DNA of 64,000 nucleotides from Homarus americanus (GCF_018991925.1 NW_024727827.1:130001-194000), one strand, 5' to 3'. Numbered from the stretch's first letter, positions 1-13,815 are shown. Program-made: numbers and translations. Notes: generated by a model from the letters alone, not told the origin.

Positions 1-626
1 CTGAATCTGTTATGTCAATGGGATATTTGGTAATTGGTTCCAACTCACAGAAAAAGTATACATACAAAGTACTGTATACCGGTAATAGAATTAACAAAAC
101 ATTAAATATAAACTAAATACAGTACTGTACTGTACAGTATACTGTACAATAATAAATAAAAAACGATAGAATACTGTATTTTAACGCACTTTAAGGTGTG
201 TGTGTTGTATTCCCGGCAGCTTTGTTACATATCAAACGGCTGATTGTAGAGGCAGTCGATGATGACATGCCATATTCTTTACAGAGTGCATTGGCTCTAA
301 TGCCTTCTTCATGTTTCATAATAATTTCTGCACTGTATATTATCAATATGTGAACTATATTTCAGAATGATCAATAATTTTAATGTAAAAATATTCAAGA
401 GACCAACAAACTGGATGTTCACCTCACTGGAAACAAATGTAAACATAGAATCAATTACTGTCTTAGCGGACGAGCCGATCAGCTGATGCACACACCAAGG
501 CGTGTTTCTCGTAAGGTAGTCGTTAATAGAAGTTGTACTCGTTAATAGAACTGAAAATCCTTATGGGAGATAACTCGTTAACCGAAATCTCATAAATTGA
601 ACCGCTCGTTAATGGAGGGACAACTG
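1..626 (-). mobile_element. Tigger/pogo-like DNA transposon remnant
   Basis: Reading the minus strand down from about 626 gives a terminus starting CAGTTGTCCCTCCATTAACG, followed by several further 'TTAACGAG' repeats (positions about 500-620). This resembles the ends of Tigger/pogo elements. About 200 bases further in, the minus strand at 206-333 encodes a short open stretch containing EIIMKHEEGIRANALCKEYG and then MSSSTASTI. This has the spacing of the pogo/CENP-B type helix-turn-helix that begins Tigger transposases. The frame stops soon after and no DDE catalytic domain follows, so the copy is internally deleted or decayed. The lower-coordinate end may lie outside the window. Confidence 0.5.
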
Positions 627-706
627 TATTTTGGGTATACTGTATATCTGTAAATGTGAAATATACTCGGGATTTTCATTACTTCACGAGAAATACCATC
701 AATTTT

Positions 707-760
707 CCTTTTTTCCCTTCGTAGGCAAAACTCACAGCTGGTATTGAAAAGATGACCATT
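707..760 (+). pseudogene. Decayed tandem copy of UTP14 splice acceptor and exon start
   Basis: A pyrimidine tract plus 'cttcgtag' is followed by GCAAAACTCACAGCTGG. It mirrors the true acceptor and exon start about 61 bp downstream ('ctacgtag', TCAAAGCGTGCCGCTGG). In the same frame the two read AKLTAGIEKMT and SKRAAGFEKVA. About 21 of 34 exon bases match, and many differences fall in third codon positions. After that the copy loses similarity. It is either a decayed local duplication or an alternative acceptor. Confidence 0.4.
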
Positions 761-785
761 TTCTTCATTTTTTTTCCCTACGTAG

Positions 786-1987
786 TCAAAGCGTGCCGCT
801 GGCTTCGAGAAAGTGGCCATGGAGGTCAACAAATGGGAGAACCTGGTCCATATCCGTCGAAAATCTGACCAGCTGACCTTCCCCCTCGAGCGGGCGGATA
901 TAAGGGTCAAGACGCAGGACGAGGCGGATCAGTTTAAGCCCAGGACTCCCCTAGAGCAGGAGGTGTATGCCCTCTTGAACGGTGCCAAGCTGGTCGAGGA
1001 AAAGAAGGTACTGTGTGTATGGTGTTTTGTGAGGTAGACACACACACACACACACACACACATTCTTACTAACCTATCTAACCTTCCTACCCACCCCACC
1101 CATGTCTTGTTAATCACCGGTTACCATTTCAGGAAACGGAAGAGGAACGAGCTACGAAACGCGCCATGTCTCTACAGCAGGTGAAGGAACGGAACCGCGA
1201 GATGTGGCACCAGAGAGAGAATAAACGCCGCTATGAACGGAAGGCCATGATGCAGAACAAGAGTAAAAGCAAGAAGTGTGTGAGGCTGGCTATAAGTCCA
1301 TCTGTTTATAAATGACAAAACCTTCTATAACTTATATTTTTGTTTACTTTTGTTTTTTAATGACTATGTAAACCCACTGATGACAAAACCTTATATAACC
1401 TCTTATATCTTGTTTTTTAATTCGGTTACCCACGTTTGTTTATCATGAATCGAGAATATCCCGTTTTTTTTTTCATATATTACTGGAGGATTTCTTCTCA
1501 GGAGGTTCACCCAATGTTTACAAATATCTGTACTCTCTCTCTCTCTCTCTCTCTCATTAGTTATATATATCATTACCACCATCATTAATAAATCCCTAAT
1601 CCTCTCACAAAATCCTAGAAATCCAATAATAACAATAACCAAACCTAACCCAATACTGAAAACCCTTAACATAGAGAGAGAGAGAGAGAGGCAGAAAAAG
1701 AGAGAGAGATAGAGAGAAAGAAATCATCCCTAGAGAGACACAGAGATAAATCGACCTAACAAACACTTCTCTCCTGCAGGCACCACCGTTTACTGCGGCG
1801 CGAGAGACTCAAGAGACAGAAGACGGAATTGGAGGAGTTACACAAGACAGATCCCGAGGCTGCCTTAGAGATGATCGAGGAGCTGGAGAGGCTTAGGGTC
1901 CAGGAGAGGATGAGTCTACGTCACAAGACCTCCAAATGGGCTCATCTTCAAGGTTACAGAGCCACTAGGGATAAAGGTGTAAGTTTA

Positions 1988-2022
<35 letters not shown>

Positions 2023-2401
2023 AGTTATTATTATTACGGTCTCTCCTCGATTTACGACAACCCGGACATACGACGGCCGTGGTCGTATAAAATATTTTTC
2101 ACATTACGTATTTTTCAGTTTAAGGTCTGGGTATAGGTAAGTCTGGGTATAGGTAGTTTAGGGTCTGGGTATAGGTAGTTTAGGGTCTGGGTATAGGTAG
2201 TTCAGGGTCTGGGTATAGGTAGTTCAGGGTCTGGGTAGATAGTTTAGGGTCTGGGTGATTGACTGACTGGCTGGCTGACTAATTAACTGACTAACTAACT
2301 GACTGACTGACTCACTAACTGATTGACTGACTGACTAACTAACTGACTGACTGACTGACTCTTTAACTGACTAACTGATTGACTGACTGACTAACTAACT
2401 A

Positions 2402-2440
<39 letters not shown>

Positions 2441-5400
2441 GACTGACTGACTGACTGACTGACTGACTGACTGACTGACTGAAGAGAAATAAAGTAATCA
2501 TCAATATTATAATCGTTTCTCTCTCTCTCTCTCTCTCTCTCTAGGCAATGGCAGCACTGAAGGAGAACCAGAGAATGCATCGCGAACTCACAGCTAAAGT
2601 CGCAGCTAAAACCGAGGACGATGAGGACGACGACTTAGCTGAAATGGAAGCTATGTTGAAGGTAAGGACAGCTATAATGGATGTGGATTAGCTGTGGATT
2701 AGCTGTTGATGATTATTATAACATGTGGATTTAGGCTTCAGACACTTATCCCTCCTAAGGCTTCAAGCACTTCCCCCCTCCCTCCTAAGGCTTCAAGCAC
2801 TTCCCCCCTCCCTCCTAAGGCTTCAAGCACACCCCTCCCCTACCCCCTCCACCACTAGTTAATCCAGTCAAATTGAAAGACACGACCTATGTATGAATTA
2901 TTCCTAACTTATCCTTTATTTATATCCTTTAATCCTTCCCCCTTCAGAAGAGACAAGAGGCCGTAGAAGGAGGGACCTACAACCCCCTTAACCCCTGGAT
3001 AAAGGATCTGAAGAAGGGGGCCACGCAGGGGGAGTTTCAGGGGGCTGGTGGCGATGAGGACGGAGATGAAAGTTTTACCAAGTTCAAGAAGTTCTGGGAG
3101 GAGGTGAATAGGAGGAACCTCGTGGAGAAGAAGATCCAGGAAGAGATGGATAAAAGAGAGGAGGAGGGTGAGGTGGAGGGTGAGGTGGAAGAGGAGGGTG
3201 GGGAGGAAGAGGAGGGGGGTGGGAAGGAGGAGGAGAGTGAAATGGAACAAGAACAGGAGTTGGGAAAATGTGATAAGGAAGAAGAAGAAGATCAGTTGGA
3301 GGAAGTTGGAGAGAAGGAACAGGAAGAGGGTGGAAAGGAAGAAGAAGAAAAGGAAAAACCAACAACATCAGAAGAAAACAAAGACAAAAGGAAGAGAATC
3401 AAGAAAATCAAACCTACTGTCAACAAAAAACGAAAATCATCACAGAAAAACAAGACGACTACAGAGCCAACCTCACCAGTCAAGACGACCACAGAGGCGA
3501 CCTCACCAGACAAGACGACCACAGAGGCGACCTCACCAGACAAGACGACCACAGAGCCAACCTCACCAGACAAACAGCGAAACGACCCCACCGCTGCCCT
3601 GATCTCCGTAGACGAGATGTTCGACGAGGCGGAGATCGGAATAAGGAACAAGGTCAAGAGAAAACTGGAGAAGATGGGAATACACACCAAGAATGATGGA
3701 GGGAACTGGGAGAAGGTTAAGAGGAAGAGAAGGAGAGGTAAAAAGCCTTCAAAAAATGTCCCCGTCAAGATCGAGGAGTTTGATTTCACCTGCAATGATA
3801 ACAAAGACAATATCGACGAGAAACTAGAGAGGGTTAGGACGCTCGAGGATATGGATGACCTACAAGTGGATGGTGGTGCGAAGCATCTAGCGGGTGATGT
3901 TCTCAAGAGAGGAACGGGAGACCTATCGCGTGACTCATCCGACAAGAACGGTACCAGGAAGAAGGTGGAAGTGGATCCGACTAAATTCATTGAGGTATTG
4001 TTTTGTAAATTCTTTTGTTTTTAAGTTTTGTACGGCTCTGGGGTGGTGAAAGTTCGTCCCCCATGCTGAAAATGAGTCTTGGGGAATGTGTCTCTAAACT
4101 GACTATCAATTGCTTCACCTCATTTACGGTAGTCAATGTTGCTTCATTTAGGACAAGAACGAACTGACTCAATTGCTTCACCTCATCTAGGGAGTCGGTG
4201 TTGCTTCATACGAGACGAGAACGAACTGACTCAATTGCTTCACCACATTTAGAGTCAGTATTGCTTCATTTAGGGAGAGAGTGAACTTTTTAACCCTAAC
4301 CGTACATTACTAAGTTGTATATATGAACAAATTTAACGGCAATACCTTATATTTTTTTTGTGATACACTGTATATCTTATTTCTTCACAATACATCACTA
4401 TACACTACCACACACTATACACCACCACACATTATATATTACCACACACTATACACTACCACACACTATACACTACCACACACTATACACTACCACACAT
4501 TATATATTACCACACACTATACACCACCATACACTATATACCACCATACACTATACACCACCATACACTATACACCACCATCAAGCAGTACTTACTAACG
4601 GTGTATTTCTGTCATATTAATACAACTATACAGATCAACACCAAGAAGTTAGCCACACTGATGCCGGATAACGTCAGCCGGGGTGAAGAGGCGATGGATG
4701 ACGACGAATCGGATGAGGTCGAGGATCCAGAAGAGGTCATCCGTGAGGCTTTTGCCGACGATTACCTCATTGATGAGTTTAAGTGAGTTTTGATGAGTTG
4801 GTGTAGTTGAAGGTCAAAGGTTGTTAGAGGGTCAGGGTTGTTTTAAACGATGGAGGAAGTAGTTACAAAGTAGTCAAGATGTGATAGTTGATCCTGACCT
4901 GACCTTTTCAAAAAATATTAACTAATTTAACTTAATTGACAATTTAACCCATTTTAATTGACCAATGTTAATATATATTTATGTTAACATTATTATAAAC
5001 ATATCAACAGATCAGAGAAGGCGGCCGCTATTGAGAAGGACGGCCCTAAGACCCTAAGCTTGGCCATCCCTGGTTGGGGCGACTGGACCGGCCCTAATAT
5101 AAAAATGTCTAAAAGAAAGCTCATGAGATTCAGGTCAGTAGATTGTAAGATCGTTAGACAAACTTCAATCACCTCATTTTGACAACATATCTCAAAATTG
5201 CATTTTCAAACTAAATTAGAACTTAAAATAAATGTTCCTAACGATGTAAACAAAAAAATTTTCTCACCACATACTACTCAAACGATCTAACCGCTAAACG
5301 ACCATGAGAAATGACCTTATAGTCTGAAACCATTCTCAGATGACAAGGCCCCACTCTACATCATACATAACACATCATACATAACACATCATACATAATA

Positions 5401-6026
5401 CGTCATACATAATACATCTTTAATTTACAGAGTTAGGACCCCGAGGAGGCCACGCAAGGACTCAACTATGGGCAATGTTATTTACAACGAGACGGCTGAC
5501 GTACATGACAACCTGAGGAAGGCCATGGTGAGTTGTGTGGACCTGTACTCTGTTACTGTACTCCCACTGTTCCTGTATTCCCACTGTTACTGTACTCCCA
5601 CTGTTCCTGTACTCTCACTGTTACTGTACTCCCACTGTTCCTGTACTCTCACTGTTACTGTACTCCCACTGTTCCTGTACTCTCACTGTTACTGTACTCA
5701 CTGTTCCTGTATTCTCACTGTTACTGTATTCTCACTGTTCCTGTACTCTCACTGTTACTGTACTCCCACTGTTCCTGTACTCTCACTGTTACTGTACTCC
5801 CACTGTTCCTGTATTCTCACTGTTACTGTATTCTCACTGTTCCTGTACTCTCACTGTCAACACACACACACCCAACTCACTCTCTCACTCGGCCTGTCTC
5901 AATATACCAGGTAGACATTTTATCATTAATTGCTAAGTTTATCCCGTCTCTGTTTTTCCTTATTATTGTAGAAGTAGTGTTTGTTTTAATGAATTATTAT
6001 GACGAGTTAGGTTTTTTTTTACTGTT

Positions 6027-6063
<37 letters not shown>

Positions 6064-6542
6064 TTTTATTCATTCTTGTATAATTTTCATCTATTTATCA
6101 AATTATTTACGTTTTTATTTATTTTACCTACTGAACATAATATTATATATCATTTATCACCGAATCTTTATCATTTATCAATAACGTCTTATCTCCCTTA
6201 TTTACCTGAGCGTCTCCGTTCTCTGCACAGGTAAGCGACTTGCCGTTCCCATTCAGGAGCGTGAGGGACTTCGAGGCCTCCATAAGGGCACCGGTGGGAC
6301 GCGCGTTCGTACCCGAAGCCACGCACAAGAAGCTCACCAAACCCCCCCTGATCACCAAGATGGGGAAAGTGATCGAACCCATGACCGAGGACGAGCTTCT
6401 GAGGCATAAACGCAGAGGCCCGTCGACCAATGACAAACGCGGGAGAGGGGGGGGGAAACCATCGGACAGTAGATCGTCGAGAGTCCGGATCACGGGAAGG
6501 GGAAAATTGCCCAAAGGAAAGAAAAGAGATGATGGGAAATAA
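786..6542 (+). CDS. UTP14: UTP14 homologue, U3 snoRNP / SSU processome protein (5' partial)
   Basis: Nucleolar protein of the small-subunit processome, required for 18S rRNA maturation. Exons as I read them: 786-1007, 1133-1275, 1780-1978, 2545-2661, 2948-3994, 4634-4782, 5011-5133, 5431-5527 and 6231-6542. Phases agree at every junction and the total is 803 codons with the TAA stop. Family landmarks in order: FPLE followed by RTPLEQEVYALL; RAMSLQQ; a basic KSKSKKHHRLLRRERLK; PEAALEMIEELERL then ERMSLRHK; NPW at 2994-3002; EEVIREAFADDYLIDEFK; LAIPGWGDWTGP; and the C-terminal APVGRAFVP..THKKLTKP. Exon 5 is a long insert of Glu/Lys-rich and repeated TSPDKTTTEA-type sequence, longer than in vertebrate proteins. 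Human UTP14A is 771 aa and has about 120-150 more residues at the N-terminus; that part was not found and probably lies upstream of the window. Introns carry minisatellites close to the splice sites. Confidence 0.95.
2105..2482. repeat. Minisatellite plus (GACT)n tract in UTP14 intron 3
   Basis: About 2105-2250 holds several copies of a roughly 22-bp unit (GGTCTGGGTATAGGTAGTTT). It runs directly into a tetranucleotide (GACT/AACT)n tract to 2482. Both lie between the donor at 1979 and the acceptor at 2544, which is itself preceded by a (CT)n run. Confidence 0.9.
2738..2833. repeat. 28-bp tandem repeat, three copies
   Basis: Unit CTCCTAAGGCTTCAAGCACTT with C-rich filler, three near-identical copies in UTP14 intron 4. 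Confidence 0.85.
4090..4590. repeat. Two minisatellites in UTP14 intron 5
   Basis: About 4090-4290 has three diverged copies of a roughly 65-bp unit containing GAACTGACTCAATTGCTTCA. About 4388-4586 has a shorter unit of the form CCACACACTATACACTA in many copies. The second array ends within 50 bases of the acceptor at 4633. Confidence 0.85.
5540..5862. repeat. 34-bp minisatellite at the UTP14 exon 8 donor
   Basis: Units alternate CTGTTACTGTACTCCCA and CTGTTCCTGTACTCTCA. The array starts within about 20 bases of the donor at 5528. Open frames through it have the repeat's composition only and are not genes. Confidence 0.9.
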
Positions 6543-6982
6543 TGAGGAATATTTACCCGAGAGATATTTAGGGTAGAGTTTTGGTTGGTTTTTATAAGTA
6601 CGTATGTGATGACGGTACGGTATGTTAAACCTAAAGAACCCAGGATGAGGTTTGGAGAATTATCCCAGGAAAAGTTAAACCAAATGGAAAAAAAAACATT
6701 AGAAAAAAAACCCCCAAAACTGGAATGAGGATTGGAGAATTATCCCCGGAAAAATTAAACCAAATGGATAAACCCAAGCAAAACCAAACGGAAAACTCCA
6801 TCATAAACCGCAGAGTAAGTAGTGTTTTAATTCTTGTATGATTTGGTTTATTGTTTTTTCTTGGATAATATTATTAATGGATATTAAAATTTAAGAGGGA
6901 TTTAAGTTGACTTTATTAACCTAACCTAACAGTTCAGTCAATCCTGGGAAACAATAAAACAAGTACTGTACATTGGAACAAG
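6543..6982. other. UTP14 3' flank
   Basis: AT-rich sequence after the stop codon, presumably 3' UTR. There is a short direct repeat around 6640-6760 (units with GGAGAATTATCCC and AAATTAAACCAAATGGA) and an AATAAA-like CAATAAAAC near 6953 that could serve as a poly(A) signal. No gene seen. Confidence 0.5.
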
Positions 6983-7139
6983 TACAGTGGAACCTCTATT
7001 TAACGAATATATAGAGATGAAAGTCCATTATATCGAGGGTCCGTTAGTTGTGAGACCTCCATATAACGAACTATATAGAGATGAAAGTCCATTATATCGA
7101 GGGTCCGTTAGATGCGAAACCTCCACATAACAAACTGTA

Positions 7140-7970
7140 TACAGGGGGCCCCCGACTACGAACGCCCGCCAATATGAACGAGGTTAAACTATAAATTTCC
7201 AGGACTGTATTTGATTTACCTGATGACTTATTGTATTTTGTCTTCGTATTTCTTCATAAATTAAGTTATTTATATAAGGACTTAGGCTATGATATAGTAG
7301 TGGTATTTTAAACATTCTTCTGTATGTGTAGTTACTTCACTCTTGAGCATTTGCTTCAGGTATATAAGGGATTCATTGTTCCTAACTTGGAGTACTGCTC
7401 TCATATCTGGGGTGGCTCTTCAACTGTTAGATAGGGTGGAATCAAAGGCTTATTAACTCTCCACCTTTATTTGATAATCTTTCTTCCCTTTCTCTTCACC
7501 ACAATGTTGCTTCACTCTCTCTCTTTTACAGATACTTTAACGGGCAATGTTTGGCGGATTTGGCATCCTGTGTACCGCCGGCAAGGCCGTGGGCTGGTAA
7601 CACTCGTCTTGCCCGCGGTGCCCACCTTTTATCTGTGGCTGTTGGTCACACTATAATAACCCGTTATAGTACCTCCTTCTTTCCTCACACAGCCAAACTG
7701 TGGAATGCTCTGCCTTCTTCTGTTTCCAAACTCATACAATCTGTCTCACTTCTAAACCTGGTTGTCCGTCATCGTGGTGTAGATTAATATAATCTTTTTC
7801 TTTTCTATTTTTAATTTCTGTATACAGTACTCTAATTTTTTTCGGCCCCCAGGACCCGGGTGGGCTGTTACCCGTAAAAAAAAAAAGGTACACTATTGTA
7901 TATAGCACGCGTTCTGACTTACGAACGTCCTCGGGAACGGAACCCATTCATAACCCGGAGACCCCCTGTA
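7140..7970. mobile_element. TA-flanked MITE, interrupted by a LINE fragment
   Basis: Left end ACAGGGGGCCCCCGACTACG and right end (minus strand) TACAGGGGGTCTCCGGGTTA are inverted termini beside TA. The stretch 7141-7315 is the reverse complement of a second copy at about 48290-48480 (shared CCCGCCAATATGAACGAGG and TATCATAG-type blocks). A LINE tail replaces its middle. Confidence 0.7.
7316..7886 (+). mobile_element. 5'-truncated LINE 3' end (jockey-like RT C-terminus)
   Basis: Broken frames read QVYKGFIVPNLEYCSHIWGG and later RYSTSFFPHTAKLWNALPSS, typical of the end of a non-LTR retrotransposon reverse transcriptase. Stops and frameshifts make it dead. It ends in an A-run near 7875-7886. A close relative lies at 52384-53010 with a longer 5' part. 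Both share the same internal stop just after the SSTVR codons, so they descend from an already defective or internally deleted source. Confidence 0.8.
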
Positions 7971-8276
7971 CTATAGAGATGAAAGTCCATTATATCAAGG
8001 TGTCCATTAGATATAAAACCTCCATATAATGAACTATATAGAAATGAAAGTCCATTATATCGAGGTGTCCATTAGATTAAAACCTCCATATAATGAACTA
8101 TATAGAGATGAAAGTCCATTACAAAGAAGGTTCACTATACAATTGATGCATTATTATTTACACTACCCAACACCACCTAGCTGTGTGTCTGTCTGTTTCA
8201 ATAGTTTCTTTGTTCTGTTGTTGGCAGATGATGATGATAGCCAAAAAGGTAATCAACTGGGTTATATAAACTCTCA

Positions 8277-8437
8277 AGCAGTCACTGGTCATAGCTGGCC
8301 TTAGGACCTATTGCGAGAGGTGCCTTACTCCTAGCAGTCACTGGTCATAGCTGGCCTTAGGACCTATCAGGAGAGGTGCCTTACCCCTAGCAGTCACTGG
8401 TCATTGCTGGCCTTAGGACCTATCGGGAGAGATGCCT
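8277..8437. repeat. ~55-bp tandem repeat, three copies
   Basis: Unit contains AGCAGTCACTGGTCATAGCT and GGCCTTAGGACCTAT, with about three full copies differing at a few bases. Confidence 0.85.
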
Positions 8438-8439
8438 TA

Positions 8440-10950
8440 CCCCTTTATCATCTCATCTGCTGGGAAGAGTGGAGGTAAATATGGCCATGTGTTTGATAAA
8501 AGATTGACACCAGAAGTAGAAAAGAATAATCCAGTACATATTATTAGTCCAGTTGTAGCCATGGGGTCGGGTGAAAGTTTGGAAAAATTAACAACTGGAG
8601 TAAATTAATCCTTCATCAATTGACACGATTATAGTCTAGATATTAACTGGTTGATAATAACTGTTTAGCAATGTCTGGGGTCTTGGAAGTAGCAAGAGGT
8701 TTTGGGTCACATGTAACACCACGGAAGGCAGTTACGAGTCAACGATCGTTTATTTTCTTAGGTCTGTCTCGTTACGTTTTAATAATCAATACAGTACCAA
8801 AGATAGCGGCTGCTCCATCTGCATTCACCTGTTGTAATGTCCCGGCTCCCATCCACTTGCACGGCGGCCATCACTTGTTTTTTTTCCCCGCTGTAGAAAC
8901 TAGAGTAAGAACCGCTCATGTGACCAAGTTTAGAAGAGATTGATCGTATTTTGTTGCTTCAAATTAATTTACAGTGAAAGCGCTCGTGTGACGTCGCCTT
9001 AAGTTACGTCACCTGTGGCCTCGATGTTTATGCGGTAAATTAGTGTGAGAGTCTTGCCGCTGAGAATGTCATACCAGAGGAATTTGTGTCAATCTAACCT
9101 AACCATAACAAGACGATTAGGGTCTGGTTTACGCGATGCAATTCTGTATACGTGGAGTTTACGGCTATCCCAGATGAGTATAGTGTACACCCATTACCGA
9201 CATATACAGAATTAAATGGACGTACAAGTAGATAGGATGATGATGTTGCCAGAGAAATCATCCCAGCACAGTATTAATCATGACTAACCTAACCACACAC
9301 CGACACGTTACAGCATAGTAAGAAACGGCATTAGTATTAGGTTAGGAATCCCTCCAAAAACCGACCCTGTAATGAAAGCATATATATTTTTGGTATATAT
9401 AAACAAGTATAATATTGCTGGGAGTGTATAAATAAAAAATACATAAGAATCATACATTTTATACCTAATACAGTATTGTACACAGAAATCAAACAAAATC
9501 TTCAGGTTTATATAAGAACTTGACTGTACTTTTAAACAGCAAATTATTTTCTCTCAGAAATAAATACAAAAAAAAAATCAAACGACATCCGATATTTTAC
9601 ATCTTGACTTTGCTAATTACCCGGTAAACATTTTCCTGGTATAATATATAATTAAACTCAAATATTTGCCAAATATAACCAAAATATAACTATAATATAA
9701 TAATTAAAGGCTATAGCATTATAATGTAATTAGTATCAAGTTAAACAGTGTGTTATTGTGTTTGTGAGTTAAGTAGAGTGTAAAACTATGCCGAGATAAA
9801 TAGCATTGAGCTGCTATTAGTGTGTGTCTCTCTCTCTATCTGTATGTATAAATCTCTCTCTCCCTCTATCTATCCATGGGTAGTTGTATGTATATGTATC
9901 TACTGTATGTATATATGTATGATAACCCTACACCCAGCTGCTCTCTGCTACACACACACACACCTTCTGTTACTCACCTCTGACCTCGGCTTATACTCTC
10001 GTCACATCAGGCAGCAAGTATATATACAGGCTCAATAAACATAAATATATACATTAAAGGCTCAATAAACACAAGTATATACATTAAATACTCAATAAAC
10101 ACCACATTACTTTCTTCAATATATCTTCACATAATTGGTATACAAAGGTTCCAAAGACGTGTTTGTCGATTATATTAAACCAAGACAGAGGGAAATTTTG
10201 CTGTTATGGCGACGACTGTGTTTGTCTCTGGCTGTCGTGGCGTTAATAAACAACCGATAAAGACTATTTTTATCATTACAGTATTTATACCGTGAAATAA
10301 CCAAGAAGTATTTCAAAACTATTTAATAATTTAATAGTCATCAAACTCAAGGTAGATCGGTAAATAACGCCCCCCCCCCCACAATAAAAAGTGATGAAAT
10401 TAGATGCTGATCGATCAATGTCAGTCAGTCGTCGAAATCATGTAATTATTATTTTGTATACAGATTCAACAAGTGTGTGTGTGTGCGTGTGCGTGTGTGC
10501 GCATGTGTGTGTGTGTTTTTGCGGGAAGAATATTTGGAAGCATTAGAATAATTTAGTAAACTTAATATGACAATTGAAAGAAAACAAAAGCTTTCTGTAA
10601 ATTTTTTTTAAGTATGAAATCACAATAAAAATTCTCAATCCATTACTTTTTTTACTATATATGACAAGTTAAACACAAAACAGTAGCATTCTGTAAATTT
10701 TAATGTATAAATCCATTACTTTTGTTACTATACATAACAAGTGAAAAACAAAAGTAGCCTTCCGTAAATTTTTAAGTATGAAATCACAGCAATAACAAAA
10801 GCAATTTACTGGAACATAAAAAAAAAACAAGTTAACTTGGCAAACAAACATAATTAAGCACGATGCTATAAATGGCCTCAACAGTCACATGAGCTGGTGT
10901 ATAAAGTAAACCGTGTACTGTATATTACAGTTAAGAAACAAGCCTATTAA
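8440..10950. other. Intergenic, no gene seen
   Basis: AT-rich sequence with short open frames and many stops on both strands. It holds simple repeats (a CA run near 9950, GT-rich tract 10472-10516, C-run 10370-10380) and short direct repeats such as two related blocks around 10590-10800 sharing CTGTAAATTTT and ACTATATATGACAAGT. I can support no coding feature. Confidence 0.6.
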
Positions 10951-10959
10951 GTGGTGACA

Positions 10960-11312
10960 CATATTGAGGGAGTAATTAAGTGGTGACAAAGACAAGTAAT
11001 TAATTAATTAATCAAGTGGTGATATAAACAATTAATTTATCAAGTGGTGATATAAACAAGTAATTAATTAATCAAGTAGTGACAGAAACACGTAATTAAT
11101 CAAGTGGTGACACAAACAAGTCATTAAGTGGTGACACAAAAAAGTAATTAATCAAGTAAATAATTAATCAAGTGGTGATATAAACAAGTAATTAATTAAT
11201 CAAGTGGTGATATAAACAAGCAATTAATTAATTAATCAAGTGGTGATATAAACAAGTAATTAATTAATTAATCAAGTGGTGATATAAACAAGTAAATAAT
11301 CAAGTGGTGACG
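10960..11312. repeat. ~30-bp AT-rich minisatellite downstream of OSER1
   Basis: Repeated unit ATCAAGTGGTGATATAAACA with AGTAATTAATTA, about ten variable copies, ending roughly 60 bases past the OSER1 stop on its 3' side. Confidence 0.9.
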
Positions 11313-11372
11313 AGCATCAGTTACCCCCCCCACCCCCACCCACCCCGGACGAGACTAACGTGCGGTCGAGCC

Positions 11373-12900
<1,528 letters not shown>

Positions 12901-13489
12901 CCCTGCAACTGTGTGTAAATGAGGCAGAAAGTCAGATCATCAACCTGGTCACATATGGCAGCAGGGTCTACCATTAGACAACACATTATGCTTCCAATAT
13001 CTTCCTCCCTGTTTGGCAGACGGAACAAAGGCGGTACATCTGCCATCCGTGGAAGAGGGTTCAGGAGAGAGACCCTAAAGTTGATGTTTCGAGGAGTATT
13101 TTTTTTTTCCGTTCGTTTTTTGTTTACCTTTACGTGAGAAAGTCCGTTATATTCTCAAGGTGTCGGTTCAAGTGCCAGGTGGTGTAAATAAAGGTGATAT
13201 TTGGTGTCTTCAGTGTTCTTTTTTAAACCGACTTGAGGAAATTTTGCACCGACTTGAAATTTCTCCATAAAAAAGGTAAAATTTTCGTTTTGGTGGGAAT
13301 CCGGTGTTTTGGGTCGGGGGAAATGGTATAGACTACTGATGTCTGATAAGGTCTAAATTATTCAAAACTCACCAAAAACCATCGGAAAAAACATAATTTG
13401 GATACCTAACTTGACCTGACCTGACCTGATCTAAACTAACATAATCTAATCTAACTTAACCAAACGTAACTAACCTAAACAACTTAACC
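12901..13489. other. Intergenic, no gene seen
   Basis: Mixed sequence with (TAACCTGACC)-like and (CTAACC)-like degenerate runs at about 13405-13495. No reliable coding or RNA feature. Confidence 0.5.
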
Positions 13490-13815
13490 TAACCTCTATT
13501 TAATGAACTCCAGTTTCTCCCCGACTTACGACAACCCGCATTATGACCTGGAACCCCGTCGTAAGTCGAGGAGAGACTGTATATAGAGAAAGAACATTAT
13601 ATCGAGGTTCCGTTAAATATGAAACCCCCCATATAACGAAGTATATGGAGAGGAATGCTCGCTATATAGAGGTTCCGTTAAATATGAAACCCCAGTATAA
13701 CGAATTATACGGAGAGGAAAGTTCGCTAATTAGAGGTTCCGTCAAATATGTAACCTCAATTTAACGAACTATATGGAAAGAGAAGTCCATTATATCGAGG
13801 TTTTACTGTACAATC
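13490..13815. repeat. Pogo-like MITE cluster, second copy
   Basis: Units of about 62 bp with ATATGAAACCCC, ATATAACGAA and GAGGTTCCGTTAAATATG, related to 6983-8140. The right end on the minus strand reads TGTACAGTAAAACCTCGAT, a terminal motif. At about 13513-13580 a different short element (CTCCCCGACTTACGACAACC and its near inverse) is embedded; a related piece lies at about 2038-2085. Confidence 0.7.

Larger units (their letters stand above)
6983..8140. repeat. Pogo-like MITE with ~62-bp internal repeats (outer layer of a nest)
   Basis: Starts with CAGTGGAACCTCTATTTAAC and contains tandem units built on ATATAGAGATGAAAGTCCAT and TATCGAGGGTCCGTTAGA. The repeat stops at about 7139 and resumes at about 7971, because another element sits inside it. 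Related units occur at 13490-13815 and, in reverse orientation, at 28648-28775, so this is a multicopy family. Confidence 0.75.

Noticed and set aside
3292..3990. 232-aa minus-strand frame across UTP14 exon 5
   Set aside because: Antisense shadow of the acidic coding exon (Ser/Phe/Leu-rich complement of Glu/Lys codons); no independent motifs.
5468..6234. Overlapping open frames of 133-233 aa rich in Cys, Pro and Leu
   Set aside because: Apart from UTP14 exon 8 at the left edge, they translate a 34-bp minisatellite in three frames; composition and periodicity are purely repeat-driven.
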